The notes: generated by a model from the letters alone, not told the origin. DNA of 64,000 nt from Syngnathus acus (GCF_901709675.1 NC_051093.1:7307553-7371552), one strand, 5' to 3'; counted from the stretch's first letter, positions 19,701 through 34,740 are shown. Program-made: numbers and translations.

Positions 19701-22260
19701 TCAAGTCTTCGGGATGCGAGCTGTTCAGCAGGCGAGACAACATCTGTCAAAGTACGAGGACCGTTAAAAGGAAGCAAGTGGGTGAGAAGTCTTGACGTCT
19801 ATTTCTTACTTTAGACTTTTCTTCATCTTCAAATACAGCATTTTTTGGTCTGGGTGGTGGATGATTGGGTAGTTTATCGGGAGGCAGTTGTGGATCTTGT
19901 TTGATAATACCTTTTTAAATGAAGAAAAAAAAAAATCTGAATTATTTTTTCCCCAATGCTGTTGAATTCGTATTTAATTGTAGCTAGCCTCTTTGTTAAA
20001 AAAAAAAAACATTACTGATAAGACAATTATTCAACTTGCTGCACTGTTCAACTAGGTAGGACAAAGATCATATGAATTAATGGCAAATGGCTTTCCATGC
20101 ACTTCCAACCTTGTTTCTTTAGCATCTGATAGGCGTCTATGATTTTGGACTCATCGGGCAAGCCTAACGTCCAGCTGTAGATCAACTCCAAGACCTTCTT
20201 CTTCACTGGCTCCGGTGAGCGCGAACCCAGGTACTGTGTGAGGACAATAACATATCTCATGTCACATGGACTGCAAGGGGGAAAAAAAACAATGCAGGAA
20301 TGTGAGAATATCCTACCTTTGGCGAAACCACTTTGATGAGCTCATTGAGAAAGCGGAACTTGCCTACTTCACTGTGAAAGCGTTTCCCACAGTTTTTCAT
20401 ACACGACTCCAGAACCTGGTGAAGAAGAAGGTTTGATGTATTGCATTTGAATAAGCGCTAATAGAGATGTCCATCATTCACACAGTTGGTGGTCTTTTGA
20501 GGCAAGCACCTCGAGAGATGGAATGAAATCGTAAAGAAAAGCCTGACCGACTGATCTAATCCCTCAATGGTGCAGATTCACTGATAAAACGCTAATTTAA
20601 TCAGTGCTTTCATTTACATGCATTGCCAAAAAAAACAAAAAAAAACAGATTTGGGCTACAATGCAGTGTAGCCTTAGATGATAAGCAGAGTCAGTTGGAA
20701 AAACAAGCCTATCAAGTTGCCACATCAGTAATGGGCAGCTAGATAAACCGGATCCACTCTATGGGAAAGACTAGGATGCCGTAATAAAAGCGTAACACCC
20801 AAAACTCTTGTCACCCTCTTGCAGAAAGTTCCAAAAGAGGCCAAAGTAAACAAAAAGCATCAATACCATTTAAGCCAATTGTGACCTAAACGGTTTGTTT
20901 ACCACAAGTGCCTGCATGGCCTCCCACTCCTGTGGAGATTGGATCTTGTGGGCCAACAACCTGGTAGCCAGCTGAGGCCTGCAACACAACACAAATTTCA
21001 CTCATTCCGGGTTTATAATGGATCTTTTCAGACTAACTAAAAAAGTGGAATTGGTAAAAATGATCTAATTTGCGTATATCTGTCTCTTACCCCTCCAAAT
21101 CATTATTGAGCTGTTCACAGAAGGCATTGATGCTGCTCCAGTCAGTCTCCCTATTCAGTGGATTGGTTGCTCTGTCTGAAATATTCAACAGTCAGGAAAC
21201 AGAATATGTGGATGAAAAGCTTCATTTTCCACATTATTACTGTCAAGTTGCAGAGCAAAAGATGCCAACTCGGTAAAATAGTTGCGACGCCGTGCACCAA
21301 GTCATCATGAGATAGTTAGGGAATGCTTTGCAAGACGTGGACAATCGGATCATTTGTGATGAGATCATCTGGTGTGCTGCTTAAAAAAAATCAATGACAT
21401 TTAATTGGTATTAAAGTTATTTACTGTAAATAATGTATCTTTGTTCGCCAACTGTTCCAGAGTCGTTTAGAGGTGCTCTATGAAGCAGCTCGCAGTCATC
21501 TCCTACAGGACACATCTTGGGTCCTTGCATGCACTTTCTTACGAGGCTCCTCAAGATGATCTTTTATACAATATCTGCTCTGCGCGTTAATTCAAAATTC
21601 CAAAAATCTCAAATCCAGCACCCCTCAATCAACCTCCGCACAATTAAATGTTCTTCCACCGCATAGCAAGAAGTGTATAAATAACGTGCAATTTCTATGT
21701 GCCGATTTTGTTTAGTGGTGTGTCGTGAGATTTCTTTTCCTAATGCAAAATATCGGCGTAGCTAAACAAAGACTGCAAAGCATTGATTTCGGTATTTGCT
21801 TCTAAAAGCAAACTGCCAACCTCAAGATACATTGGACGTCAATGTTAGCTAGCTTGGACGGTGTGGTCTCGACGATATTTCGGTCAAATCCAGAACTTTC
21901 TTCCGGGTAAACAGCAATAATACTCAAGGGAAGACGCAATACTGAAAACGAGAGTCCCTGACGTGCACTACTAAAAAAAAATTAAAAAAAATCAATCCTT
22001 GAAGCTGACAGTACGTTAGTTTGTGCTGTGTTGACAGCTGCCAGGTACAGGTAGCTGTCGAGCTAGGTTAGCTTCCTATGTGGCACGGAACCGCCTTCCG
22101 CCTGCGCTAGCCACTTAAACAACATTGACACCTCACACTTAGCACGCCGATATTCTATTATGTATGTTCGGTAACCATCTGACAATAAAGCGCGCCGATT
22201 TAAGAACAAAAACTCACTGATGCGAGACTCCAAACTCTCCGAATCGGGAGGAGCAGCCAT
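16703..22260 (-). CDS. gga1: GGA1, Golgi-localized gamma-ear ARF-binding clathrin adaptor
   Basis: Seventeen minus-strand exons in coding order: 22260-22218, 21175-21091, 20978-20903, 20415-20317, 20233-20110, 19910-19810, 19743-19663, 19560-19423, 19341-19260, 18653-18540, 18470-18321, 18240-18167, 18087-17900, 17739-17522, 17447-17278, 17201-17091 and 16813-16703. Phases join throughout; 654 residues (human 639). Domain order is VHS (about 10-150, binds acidic-dileucine cargo tails), GAT (about 170-300, binds ARF-GTP; EEKSKMLSRLLNSSHPEDLKAAN), hinge, then GAE (about 525-654, ending SDTWGNL). The hinge has the clathrin-box-like LLDLSGLD, the autoinhibitory SLLDDELMSLG and a WDSF motif. It sorts cargo between the trans-Golgi and endosomes. 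GGA3 is the alternative, but synteny with MICALL1/SOX10 and the N-terminus favour GGA1. Confidence 0.93.
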
Positions 22261-23297
22261 CACAGCAAGCTTTAAGTCGTCTGGTCTGCCTTGTGACGAG
22301 CTACGTAAAGGCACGTACAATGCGCGGATAGGCGGAGCTAACATGAAACAACAATAAAGCATTCGTTTTATTTTTGACAGATTAAGATGTTTTGGGGGTT
22401 TACGCGAGTTTAATATTTAGGATACAATGTGTTAATCATAATTGGAGTGGCCATAACTCCATGTTGAACATGCGCTGTCAAAATGACGTCACTGTACCAG
22501 AAATTTGACAGTTGTGATTATAAAAAAAATCTGATTTAATTACATTATTTTCAGTCAGATATTTTGTGGCTGCGTGTGTCAAGCTTTTATTTTACGGTTT
22601 GACTTTTTCCATTAATTCAAAGATATTTATTTAGTCTTTCATCACAACGAGCTGTACTGATTCCGAAATATTACATTAAATTTGAACTGTACATATCTTC
22701 AACTACGTCCAAGCATGAATCAGTTAAAAATATACATAAATATTTTAAGTAGTCTGGAGATGAGCAGGGAAGAGGAGGAGCTATACATGTTCGAAATAAA
22801 GACTTAAAAGAAAACAAACGCGAAAAAGTTGTGCAAAGTGGATTTAGGAAAATCTCGCGACAGCGTTTGGCTCCCCCTATTGGCAGCTACTGATTACCTT
22901 ATGTCGCGCACAGCAAGATGGATGGACATGCAGCGAGGGGATTTTTTTAAAATAACATTTGAGGACCTCTGCGATCAAATAGACCTGCGATTGCGTCACA
23001 ATTCAACGATTTATTTTGCTTTGGGATGCGAAGTGACTTCTATGACTGAATCCTCGCCGACTAAGTCGCAAAAGATCGACTTTTGTCAACTTCCGTGCGA
23101 TTTTTTTTCTTCATGCGGAAAATGAGTATTAACGTGACTTCACCTAACCTTGTTTTTAATGATGCAATGTTGACATTTGACACGGCGTGCTAAATGTAGC
23201 CTTCGAACTCGCTCGCCTTTCGCCTCCACGTTGCTGTGTTGATGTATGTCACGCTGACCCAACCCTCGTGATGAAGTCCAGTGCCACCCATGACACG
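22261..23297. promoter_or_regulatory. Shared head-to-head promoter region of gga1 and micall1
   Basis: About 1 kb lies between the two divergent start codons. It is not strongly GC-rich and has no TATA or NRF1 site I can point to. A CCCCCTATTGGCAG motif at about 22873-22886 weakly resembles a CTCF core. Open frames here show no family resemblance. Confidence 0.4.
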
Positions 23298-26200
23298 ATG
23301 GCACCGAGGAAAGCCTTGCTCAAATGGTGTGTTCAAACCTGCACCACCTACCCACAAGTGGAAATCAGCAATTTATCCACCTCGTTCCGAGATGGACTTG
23401 CGTTTTGTGCAATCATCCACAAACACCGCCCGGATCTCATGTAAGTAGTTTTGTTTTCTTTATTTGTGCAGGACTGAAGTTGGCAGCATGGTGTGCACAA
23501 AAAAACTACATTTGTTGTAGCATGCTGTTTAATCTACATCTGACAGTGGGCCTAATCTCTTCAGAACAACTTAATCTCACTCGTAGCCATCTTCCTTTTA
23601 AAGTAAAGTGGATTACTCAGGTTTGTTGGAGTTAAAATAAAGTCAGCTCATTTGTTATGTTATTTTAACAGGCATGTTTTTTGTGCTGACATTTCCTACT
23701 CTAAATAATGTTATTGTCTTGTTTCATTCATCCAGAGATTTCAGCTTCCTCTCCAGAGCTAATATTTACGAAAACAACCAACTGGTGAGTCATTTGCACA
23801 CAATAGAAACATGTGTCCCTTTGAACAAACGTGTAATCTTGCACAGCAGTGATTTACAACCAGTTGCACATTATTATGCAAAAACATGTAATTTGGTTTG
23901 GTGTCTTTCCATGCACTGTTTTCAGGCCTTTGAGGTTGCAGAGACAAAACTCGGCATCCCCGCTTTCCTGGTCCCCAAAGATTTGCTTGCCACCGAGGTG
24001 CCTGACTATTTGAGCGTCATCACTTACCTTTCCCAATTTTACCACTACTTCAGCGGGCTATCTCACGGTAAGTATAGAAGCATCTCTGACACTTTTTATT
24101 TTGATTTGAAGTCGTCATCAGATTTCAAATCAACAATTGTGACCTTCATTTGCAATTTCATCTTCACTCATTCCATTTACATGCAGTCGGGTTGTGCTCA
24201 ACGAGTTTTTCCTCCTGTGATCTTTATTCATCATTTCCATTTTCTATCTTGACTTTGCAGCAGGTCCTTCCAGTTTGAAGTCATCATCACACATCACTTC
24301 ATCAAACAAGGTGATAAAAGAGTAAATCTTCCAACATATGAAAGAAAGAGCCAATTTTGTATTTCCAATTTCTTTTTCCACCAGCATTCGGGTTCTCCGC
24401 CCTCCAGCGAAGACGATCGTTATTCTAACAAAAGTCTCCACAATGCATGTCGCTTTTGTATGAAACCCGTTCATCTTATTCAGAGACGAGTGATCCGAGG
24501 CGAGATCTGGCATCGCAGTTGTTTCAGGTACTCCTACTGAAATATTACTAACATTTCTGAAAATGTGTCACATGACCAACTTTTATTTCTTTCAGATGCA
24601 AAGTGTGCCATGGCACCCTTGCAGCAGGCTTTTATGTTCCAGAAAAGAAGACTGGTTGTTTCATCTGCTCTGATCACATAACAGATAACAACTTTGAGGT
24701 ACAGGAAGAGTGCCTGTCTCTTGGCGGATTGACGCTCATCAACGTTCCTCAGTATTCTGAGGCAACAAGGTCACATGACAGACTGCTTTATAAACCACCG
24801 CAGATCGAGCAAACAGTACAATATGAGTCATCGGAAACGCAGAGTAGCATGTCAAGAGAAACGTCTCCTCAACCTGCTCCGGAATACGTCGACGAGGGAA
24901 GCGATGGTAACGATGGATCGCTATCGCTTTTGGCAAGAACGGAAGAGACAAAAACTGACGAGCCCTCGGAATTCTCGTCACTGCAAGTGACCGGAGAAAG
25001 TAAACAGCTGGCTTCCAAAGAGGAGTCGGTTTCTCTCCTTGCAGCCGGGACTCAACTTTCCCAAACAGCAAGCAGCACCTCAGGTAAAGAAATATATTTG
25101 ACTACATTTTTTTTTTTTTTTTAGGGCTGATAAATGTGAACACAATTTCCACTTATTGAAATTAATGCAACAAAAAAAAAAACACCTGAAACAAACTCAG
25201 CAAATGTAATGTTCGTTGAATTCTTGCTTCAATAATGATGCAATTCCCAGAAAACGTTGAGGAGACGACCAATAGTGCTGAGCGGAAGGACGAGAAAAAA
25301 ATTGAAGCGACGCCAAAGTCGTCCTCGCCTTATGCACAAGTACCTGCAGAGAGTAAACAGGTGGCACCTCAACAGATCGCTCAAAGTCACTCTTCTCCTT
25401 TTTCATCACAAATGTAAGTCAGCTGACATTTCTTTCTTTGTACTTAAATAAATCTCAAACACTCATCACTTTCTTAATTGTACTTAGGATGGGTTCGAAA
25501 AATCCAGTGAAAACCAACCATCCATGGTTGGGCATCATCCATCCCGGACCTTGGACACAACTACCTCCTGTTCAGTCCCCGGGACCCCCCACGCATGCCA
25601 AACGTGGTCCAAACGGACAGGTGTACTGGTACAGACCGAGAGTGCCTCCTCCCAATCCTTTCGGTGAGGACCTGGATGAGGAAGATGTCGTCAAAACGGA
25701 GTTACAGCCTAAAGACACTCATGGTGGACACACCGCTCAACTTGGTTGCTTAGATTTAACGAGCGCTAATCTCACACAGAAAAAAAATCCTAGTCCTGTT
25801 TTGACAAGAAGTCTTTCTGTGCCAGCTGTTAAGTCTACTAAGTTGCCTTTTGGGGTGACGGAGGACAATAAATCAAATAAGGTATGGAAAGAAATCTTTT
25901 TCTTAAAGATGTGGGTTAATATTTAAGTCATTTGTATACAATAGTTGTAAGTGGATGTACAATATATATATTTTTTATGTAGGTTTTCGAAGAGAAGGAC
26001 CATTGTGATGCAAAAGCAGAAATACCCAAATCCAAAACATGCCAGGCCCTCACATCTGGACGAGCCGCTGCCCCCGGACACGGCTTCCCGCTTGTTAAAA
26101 GGAAGGTATGATGCTGATTGATAACTAATTTGGATTACATGTCAATTGAGTGGTTTATTTTTACAAGAATGCTGGCTATTATTTGTCATTTGGCAGGTGC

Positions 26201-27203
26201 AGGCAGACCAGTACGCTTCTGCTGCAGATCTGCAGGTGGAAAAAAGCCAAGTGACAAAACAGCTGGAGGCATTGGAGGAAAAAGGCGTAGAATTGGAGAG
26301 AAATATCAGAGAGTGCCAGAATGGTTCATCAAGCATTTTATTTCCAACCAAAAATGAACATAAAACATGAACAAAACACTTATTATATTTCTATTTCATT
26401 TTAGATGAAGAGGAAGAAGGTCTCGTGACTGAATGGCTTTCTCTTACCCACGAAAGGCAAATTCTGATGCGACGAGATACTGAGCTGGTTTATTTGTAAG
26501 TAGCTAAAGTATTGTAGGAATGCAAGTGTTTGCACTGCTGTGTGTATTTCAAATAAAGAAATCCAGATAATCACATTGAACTGATTGTGTGGCAGGACGA
26601 AGCAGCAAAGTTTGGAAGAAAGGCAAGCAGATGTTGAGTATGAGCTTAGACGTCTCCTCAATAAACCGGGTGAGTTTGTGCAACCATTTGTTGAGATTCA
26701 ATTCGGATGTGTACGTTACACGCAATGGTTCTTTTATACTGGATGTTCAGAGAGCGTGTGGAGTCGAGAAGATCGAAGTCAAGAGCAAAGCCTGATGGCC
26801 GAGCTGCTTGGCATCATCGAGCAGAGGAACCAGATCGTCAGCATTTTAGATCAAGATAGGAAGAGGTGCATTGAGAATAAATTATTCCAGAATTGATTTT
26901 TATGTCGTAGTAATGCAGCTTCGTTTTCCAATTAGGGAGCGAGAAGAAGATGTACTTTCGGAAGGAAATAAGAACCAAGGTGAGAATATAGTTTGAAATG
27001 ATCTCGATTTATTCAAATGTTTGCATAGTGTGTTGGAAATGATGACTTGTGTGGATTTTTGTTTTTCTTGGGTCTCGTCAGGGCTCCAGAAAGAAGATTT
27101 GAAAGAGCTGAGGAAGTCAAAAGGAAAATTCAAGCCCTCAAAGGTTTTTAAGATGAACCGGAAAAGCGAGCGCAGCAAAAACTCTGTGGACAAAAATAGC
27201 TGA
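23298..27203 (+). CDS. micall1: MICAL-like protein 1
   Basis: Fifteen exons: 23298-23440, 23736-23784, 23926-24067, 24261-24310, 24385-24527, 24596-25083, 25251-25413, 25488-25881, 25983-26105, 26197-26323, 26405-26495, 26596-26669, 26751-26865, 26936-26979 and 27082-27203; 755 residues (human about 863). A calponin-homology domain covers about 1-105 ([18 protein letters not shown]), a LIM domain about 150-205 (CRFC...WHRSCF.CKVC...C..H), a low-complexity linker carries NPFGED near residue 449 (EHD-binding NPF), and a bMERB coiled coil covers about 565-755 (Rab8/10-type GTPase binding). The protein scaffolds tubular recycling endosomes. I start at [11 protein letters not shown] to match family N-termini; an in-frame ATG at 23271 would add nine residues. 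AATAAA lies at 27226-27231. The exon 10 donor (GTTCAT) is weak. MICALL2 is excluded mainly by synteny. Confidence 0.9.
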
Positions 27204-27231
27204 AGTTCTGTCCAGACTGTAGAAGAATAAA

Positions 27232-28142
27232 ACTGAGGACAACCTCAGACACCAAATTGAAGTTATGCTTGTACACATTAACGCTCTATTGTACTGTACT
27301 GTACCCTTGTCATTTACCCTTGATGTAAGAAATTATGCCATTAGGCTAACGATATGTATATACTGTATATGTATTTATTTTTTTGAAATGCAGTCACAGT
27401 ACGCATGTTTTACTACAGATACAGATGGAGGCTTGCACCTCAATACATTTGAATATTTAATTTAAAAAATATATATATTTCAGTTCAAAGAAGGAAATTC
27501 TGAACAACTACAATGATGTATGTTACAATTTGGATAATAGTATATGGTTAACAAAAGACAAAAAATTGTTTTTAGTGTCGAAATTAGAGCTTATATTCTG
27601 AAAAGTGTGTTTCTGTATACTTTGTGTCAATGTGTAGATTGAATCCACTTCTGACATTAATAAATTTTCCACGATGTTCAGAATTTCTTAAATATGTTTT
27701 TGTGTAAGAAAATGATTTAATATGTACGTTAAAATTCTCAAGTTTCATATACGATATTAATTTGCAAAAAAAACCACTTGATTATTGACGTGACGCAAAA
27801 GATCCGCTAAACGTCGCTGTTTACAAACCACAGAATTATACTGTGCTGTAATATAACAACTTAAATGCACATCTTACTGTTTAAAACTATATCTGTCGGA
27901 TCTTATAAGAATACTGGCAGTGTTGATGATAACATTGCTGCTCTGGTTGTCGAATGAAACAAACTAAACAAATGGAACGATTACTTTATACTCTGTTAGT
28001 CCGGATCTATTTTGTGATACACACAAGAACCGGAAGTGAATCGTTTATCATACTCGTGCATGAGCTTGTATACAACAAACATAGCAGGGGAATAAAATCA
28101 TTGAAATAATTCATTTAGTGTATTTAGACTCCTCAGAAGGAT
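27232..28142. other. micall1-polr2f intergenic spacer
   Basis: AT-rich sequence with no coding similarity. The human neighbour C22orf23, which sits between MICALL1 and POLR2F, is not seen here. The last 100 bp are the polr2f promoter and 5' UTR, with no clear TATA box. Confidence 0.4.
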
Positions 28143-29337
<1,195 letters not shown>

Positions 29338-29640
29338 GTCATTTGCAAGCCAGCCTTCCTTCTACCAGCAAATGCCCACTGGAGGTGCTGTTGTCTTTGT
29401 TCATTCTAACTCTGGAGCGACTCTGTGGAAATGTATCAAAGAAGCGTCCTCTCTCGCCACTTATGTTGAATTGAATCCATTGTCTGTTAAAATCACATTT
29501 TGAGGATGTTCTTCAAATTGGGGAAAGCACCGTACTGTTTCTTTTAGAGAATAAAGCCTGTATTTTTAAATGTTATTTTGCGCAAATGTGACTGTAAAAT
29601 TGCAGTTTTATGTTTTGAATAAACCTGTTGTCAAGTACTT
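29338..29640 (+). other. polr2f: polr2f 3' UTR
   Basis: Two AATAAA signals, at 29550-29555 and 29618-29623, allow alternative ends of the transcript. Confidence 0.65.
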
Positions 29641-31609
29641 GTACTTGTTGTGCTGTACTAACAACACTGAGACTTTCAAACAGCTTTGTAAGAAACAAGT
29701 GTTCTTCTTCACGTCAATCAAATGAATTCCACCACACATCAAGAAAGATGTTGACATTCTAATAAAACGATGCTTTTTGATCGTTAGTGTTAGTACAATT
29801 CCATGTTGTGCTGCCCAAATACGCCTTGAGCTGTTGACATGGTCATGAGGAGTTACGGCCAACTTTAACAAGACCTCCACGACTTAATTTGTCATCTGAA
29901 ATTTCCAAATGGAATATTTTCACAAACCATGGTCCCATTCCATGTTGTGTATTATTTAAATGGCAATTTTTTGGAAATGAGGGTTGTAAACTACTGAATC
30001 TTCTCGCCTCCAAACTTTTCTTTCCCGTGAAAACACGCACAAAGCAGTCTCTGTATTGTTTTGGGGGGAAAAATAGGTTGTCAGCAGTAACTAGGTCAGT
30101 GTGTGTTGCTTTGTTTTGGAGGAAAAGTCTGCACACCCCTGTTGAAACATCCACTGTAACTATTTGTGTGTCAGAACAATTGTAAAGAAAATTAGCGATC
30201 AAACGACACCAGTGGGGAACTTTTGCTCTGATCTTATTTGCAATGATTTCCACAATGAATCTTTATTTATGCTGCTTGTGATGGTTTCATATGTAAGTCT
30301 CTTGATAAGAGAAGGTGCCTAAGGGGAACTGTGGGCTGCTTTCATGGCCATGTGACAATCAGCTGCACCAACCACAGTAAGGACACCATCAGGTCGCCCG
30401 CAGCTGAGGATCTTGCTAATATCTTTTAATCTCTAAACTGCACGCCATTAGCTGCCGAGCCACATTTGTCATTAGTCTTCTTTCCATTTGCTCATTCAGT
30501 GGTCACGCGTTTCTTTCCTTGTGGGACAGTGATTTTAGAACAAGCCGTAGCACTGTGCCTTTTTCTTTTTGATGTCTTGTCGTTGTGCTTTTAAAATATG
30601 ACAAGTTTTGAAGTTTTCTTTGAAAAGTATTTGTATCTGGTGAAAACTGGATTGGCTTCTTTTATAAATCGTTCCAATCTGTCCCCTTGTCCAGCAGCCA
30701 GTTATAAATATTTGTCAACTTCTCTATCCCCAAGGAATGAGCCACTACTGCCCATTCTTACACTTTGCTCAAAATCGTTTGTTTTTCATCTAAGTGTCAC
30801 CAGGTTGGGCTTTTTTTCAACCACATAAATAAACAAGAACAAAATCCCCTATGCATTTAAAGCAACTGCAATTTCTTTTTAACTCCGGGCATTGCAACTT
30901 GTTCTCTCTGACAACCATTTATTGATCATCATTTTACTGATGCAAGAATAGATAGCTCAGCTCAAAAGGATGTCTTGTGATTTCCAAAGCTAACTTCAGG
31001 CGGAAGGAAAATAGAAAAGAGCTTCCACGATAAGTAGCACCATAACTTATAATATAGTCTTATATAGCAGCCAGAAATTGTCCTGCCACTTTAAATACTG
31101 CTCCTTTCCCTGGTAAACATTCTTTATTTGGGAATGCTTTTAATCCCATTAGGGTGCTTGCATTTTTTTTAATGGGAAGGGAGTGCAAATGCTGTAGATG
31201 AGGACGGCACAAGTGGGGTCTGGTAAAAGGGGTCTATGCCGGGGCAGTATGAGAGTCTCTTTGTATCCTGGTGAAGCGACTGGCCTTGCAGCTATGGGCA
31301 CGGCTCCCCCCCCCTCACCAGTTCCCCTTCAATAGCCTGCTTTGTTTTTACCCAACCGATTAAATACTGGGAATTAGGAGTCAAGCTGCTACTCGCACAA
31401 AAATTCACATTCAAACGCAATATAATTTTTTTTTTAAATGTTGTGTAATGAGGCTGATAAAGTGATTAATTAAAAGATTATCCATCATTTAGATCCATCA
31501 TTGGCCTTCACATGAAGCCACTTTAAATATATATATGTTCTATCAGGAGCCTTGAGTGTGTTCAATTGAAGGGAAAAAAAATAACAACAAGCTTCTTGTA
31601 AAGCAAAGT
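29641..31609. other. polr2f-sox10 convergent intergenic region
   Basis: No gene was seen. Two stretches (about 30300-30540 and 31060-31330) are less AT-biased and lack repeats, so they could be conserved noncoding elements of the sox10 landscape. This is inference from composition only. Confidence 0.3.
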
Positions 31610-33069
31610 TTTATTTTAAATGAGTGCAAATAATCATCCTCGCATGTTTAAGCTTCTGCTGTTGGTGTGCAATTGTCACACACAACTGGAAGAAACATCA
31701 AGTAACAGCAAAAGTAAATAAGACAGGAAAAAAAAAAGATTACAGCATTACCGTAAACACAAAATTATGGTGATGTACATTAAATTTAAAGGAGAGCAAA
31801 GCTGCATGCAATTGGATTAAAATAGTAAAAGTGATTTTAAAATGATATATGTCATTTCATGTTTTCCAGCTTTTTAAATGTAGGACAAGTGAAGATAAAA
31901 GTACATTTGAGATGAATAACACAATAAGGAATAATAATGGAAATTGTGACAAAATATAATGTGTTACATTTGAATTTCATGAGTAAAGAGCAAGAATGAA
32001 AGATAAGGCATGGTAGCAATTAAATGTTATGAAAATACATCTTTGTGAAAGCCGATCTCTCTGCATGAGGCAATTTTCGTCGAAATTGCCGTTGATCGGA
32101 ATTCATGCACAATCATGTGAGAATTCACAGTGGAACAGACTTTCAGTGGCAATATTAAAGGCAGAAGAGTATAAATACATATAATGTTGAAACAAATGAT
32201 ATATTGATGAGAAAAGTATAAATATTTTTTGTTATTTTTACACGACTGAAATTAAATAAAGATTTGACATGATCTTTTACGTACCAATTTGCAAGATCAT
32301 ATTTTACGATATTTAGGTATCTTATTGGGCGATACCTTGATGATGTTAGTTTCCTTGTTACATTTTGGTTTCAAAACTTTGGTGATTTTACAATTTTCTC
32401 ATGTGTGGAAATGTTGACAAAAAGTGAGAAGTTGACTTCATAAAAAAAAAAATGATATGATACTTCATGGCAACCCCTCTCCTCCCATATGCAGATTCAT
32501 TTTTAAAAATATATACATAAAGAAACAGAGTGATATAAACAGGAACAAATGTGCCTATTAAAAAGTCAGTGTTAGCATATTGTTTTGCTGAATCGAGACA
32601 AATTGCGATATATCTCAATCGTGCCTGAGATGTAAACGGACCAGCAAAAATCTTGAGCTCTCCTCAATAAAACAAATAAAAAAATACATTGAATGATTGC
32701 TCAAGGTTTAATACGTTCTTTCTTGGAATGAGCTGTGATTCTACTCGCTCACATCCACGCAGAAAGCCACCGTTCGTGATCTAATTGTGTCGTTTGGAGC
32801 GCTCGACATTTTGAGGTTTTTTTTATTTACAAACCTCATTGCATCAAATGGTCAAAACACCACGCTCCAAACTCAGCCTTCACCTCTGACTGCATTTCCG
32901 CAACCGGGCGAGAACAGTATGGGGTTTCTCCCCTCCTGTCTCCCCAGCCGGCTCCCCCGGTGCCAGCCCACTCCCCTCCGCCCAGACCGCATTCACCAAA
33001 ACCGCTGCAGCTCGTCGGGTCGGGCGTGGGGGCCGGGCCGGCACCGGCGCCATCTGGTTTGGTTATCTG
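31610..33069 (-). other. sox10: sox10 3' UTR (proposed)
   Basis: On the minus strand an AATAAA lies at 31615-31610, about 1.45 kb past the stop, similar to the long 3' UTR of mammalian SOX10. A nearer AATAAA at about 32827-32822 is an alternative. The region is AT-rich and noncoding. Confidence 0.4.
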
Positions 33070-34740
33070 TCATGGTCGCGACAGTGTAGTGTAGACGGGC
33101 TGCTCCCAGTGTGTGGGGCTGTGTGACTGTGACACACCGGATGGGTCGCTGATCGTAGTGTACAGGGGCCGTTGGGTGGGCCCCATGTAAGAAAAGGCCG
33201 AGTATAAGCTCGGCGCCTGGCCAGAGTGAGCGTAGTACGACCCTGAGGCCTGCTGGTCGGCGTACTCGGCAAACTGAGCCCTGGCTGCCAGCGAGGGGAA
33301 GGCAGTGCTGTAGTGAGGGAGGCTTAGAGAGGTGTAGGTGACGTGGGAACCGGCTGCGGCCGCCTCTGAAAAGGCCTCGCTCTTGATCTGGGTCTTGGAC
33401 GGGTCTGAGCTCAGAGGGGAGCCGTGATGTTGTTGCGGCTGCCAGGCGGCGGAGTGTCCACTGGCCGCCGCCAGAGCGGAGGAGATCCCGTAGGTGTATT
33501 GAGACGCCGTGGTTATGGGCGTCGCTGCTCCTGAACCAGCACTCTGCCCGATTCCTGGATGGCCATTGGGGGGAAGGTACTGGTCAAACTCCTTGACATC
33601 AAAAGGCTCCATGGTGGCCATCACGTCGTTGCTTATCTCACCGATGTCCACATTGCCAAAGTCGATGTTAGGCTTTCCGGACCCTGCGGCACCTGAACTA
33701 CCCTCCGCTCCCATTGGGCCACGGAGAACCCCATTTCCCAAAACCTCCCTCTTTCCATCCCCTGCCCTCCCAGACTGAAGTTCTGTCTTGGGTGTGGTTG
33801 GTGGTGTAGGAGGACTGTGGCTGTGACCTGAACACACAGGACAGACCACGTTAAAACTTTGTGAAGTCACAAAGCCACGTTACAAGAAGATATTCATCCG
33901 AACCGCGAATAATATCAAGGGCATACTCGTGAGGTGGGTCAAGGGAGCCGGCAGCCCACCTGCAGCATGAGGGGGATGCCCATCTGCCAGAGGGGACCCA
34001 GCCCCCCCTGTGTAGACCACATCCAGATGAAGGCCCTTGTAGATGGATTGTCTATGCTTGATCTCACCCTCCATATGGCCTTCTGCGTCACTCCCTGATC
34101 CGGAACCAGTCTTTCCGTTCTTGCGGCGTCGAGGCTGATATTTGTAGTCGGGGTAGTCTTTCTTGTGCTGCTTTCTCAACCTCTCCGCTTCCTCGATGAA
34201 CGGTCGCTTATCGCTCTCATTGAGAAGCCTTGGGTGAAAACGAACAGATGTCGACGATGCTTTCGATCGAAGGCCACGTCAACCTACAACAACCTGAGCA
34301 GCGACGACGACACCATCTCACCTCCAAAGCTTCCCCAGGGTCTTGCTGAGCTCGGCGTTATGCAGATGCGGGTGTTGGTCTGCCAGTTTCCTCCGCGCCG
34401 CCTGCGCCCACACCATGAAGGCGTTCATGGGTCTCTTGACGTGCGGCTTGCTCTTGTTGCCGTTGTTCACCCGCACGGGCATGGGCACCAATGTCCAGTC
34501 GTAGCAGTTGAGCACCTGACTGACCGCCTTACGGATCCCCGCCGGGAATCGCTCATCCTCATCGTCGGATTTACCCGGGGGGTGTCCCCTCGTGCCGTCA
34601 TCTAGAACCGCTAGCAGCTGCTGCCCGTGGAGGGGCGACTCATCCCCGCCGGCGCCGGACGAATGACCGGGTGATCGGCTGTCGTCCGACCTGCCGGGGC
34701 TGAGCTCGACATCTGACAAGCTCTGCTCCTCTCTGGACAT
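33070..34740 (-). CDS. sox10: SoxE transcription factor SOX10
   Basis: Three exons, 34740-34322, 34228-33927 and 33827-33070, encode 492 residues (human 466). The domain order is dimerization region (about 68-90, [13 protein letters not shown]), HMG box (about 99-177, [20 protein letters not shown]), a basic RRRKNGK stretch, the K2 region ([25 protein letters not shown]) and the C-terminal transactivation domain ending [16 protein letters not shown], identical to other SOX10s. The intron positions in the HMG box and after it are the standard SoxE ones. It specifies neural crest, pigment and glial lineages and binds paired SOX sites in the nucleus. Three residues in otherwise near-invariant SoxE positions differ (K71, C79, H123; see findings). 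An extra in-frame ATG lies two codons upstream at 34746. Many percomorphs have sox10a and sox10b; I cannot tell which copy this is. Confidence 0.95.

Noticed and set aside
22829-23125. 98-codon frame upstream of micall1
   Set aside because: Lies in the divergent promoter region, no domain, not in phase with micall1.
33509-34605. + strand frames over sox10
   Set aside because: Antisense shadows of the GC-rich sox10 coding exons.
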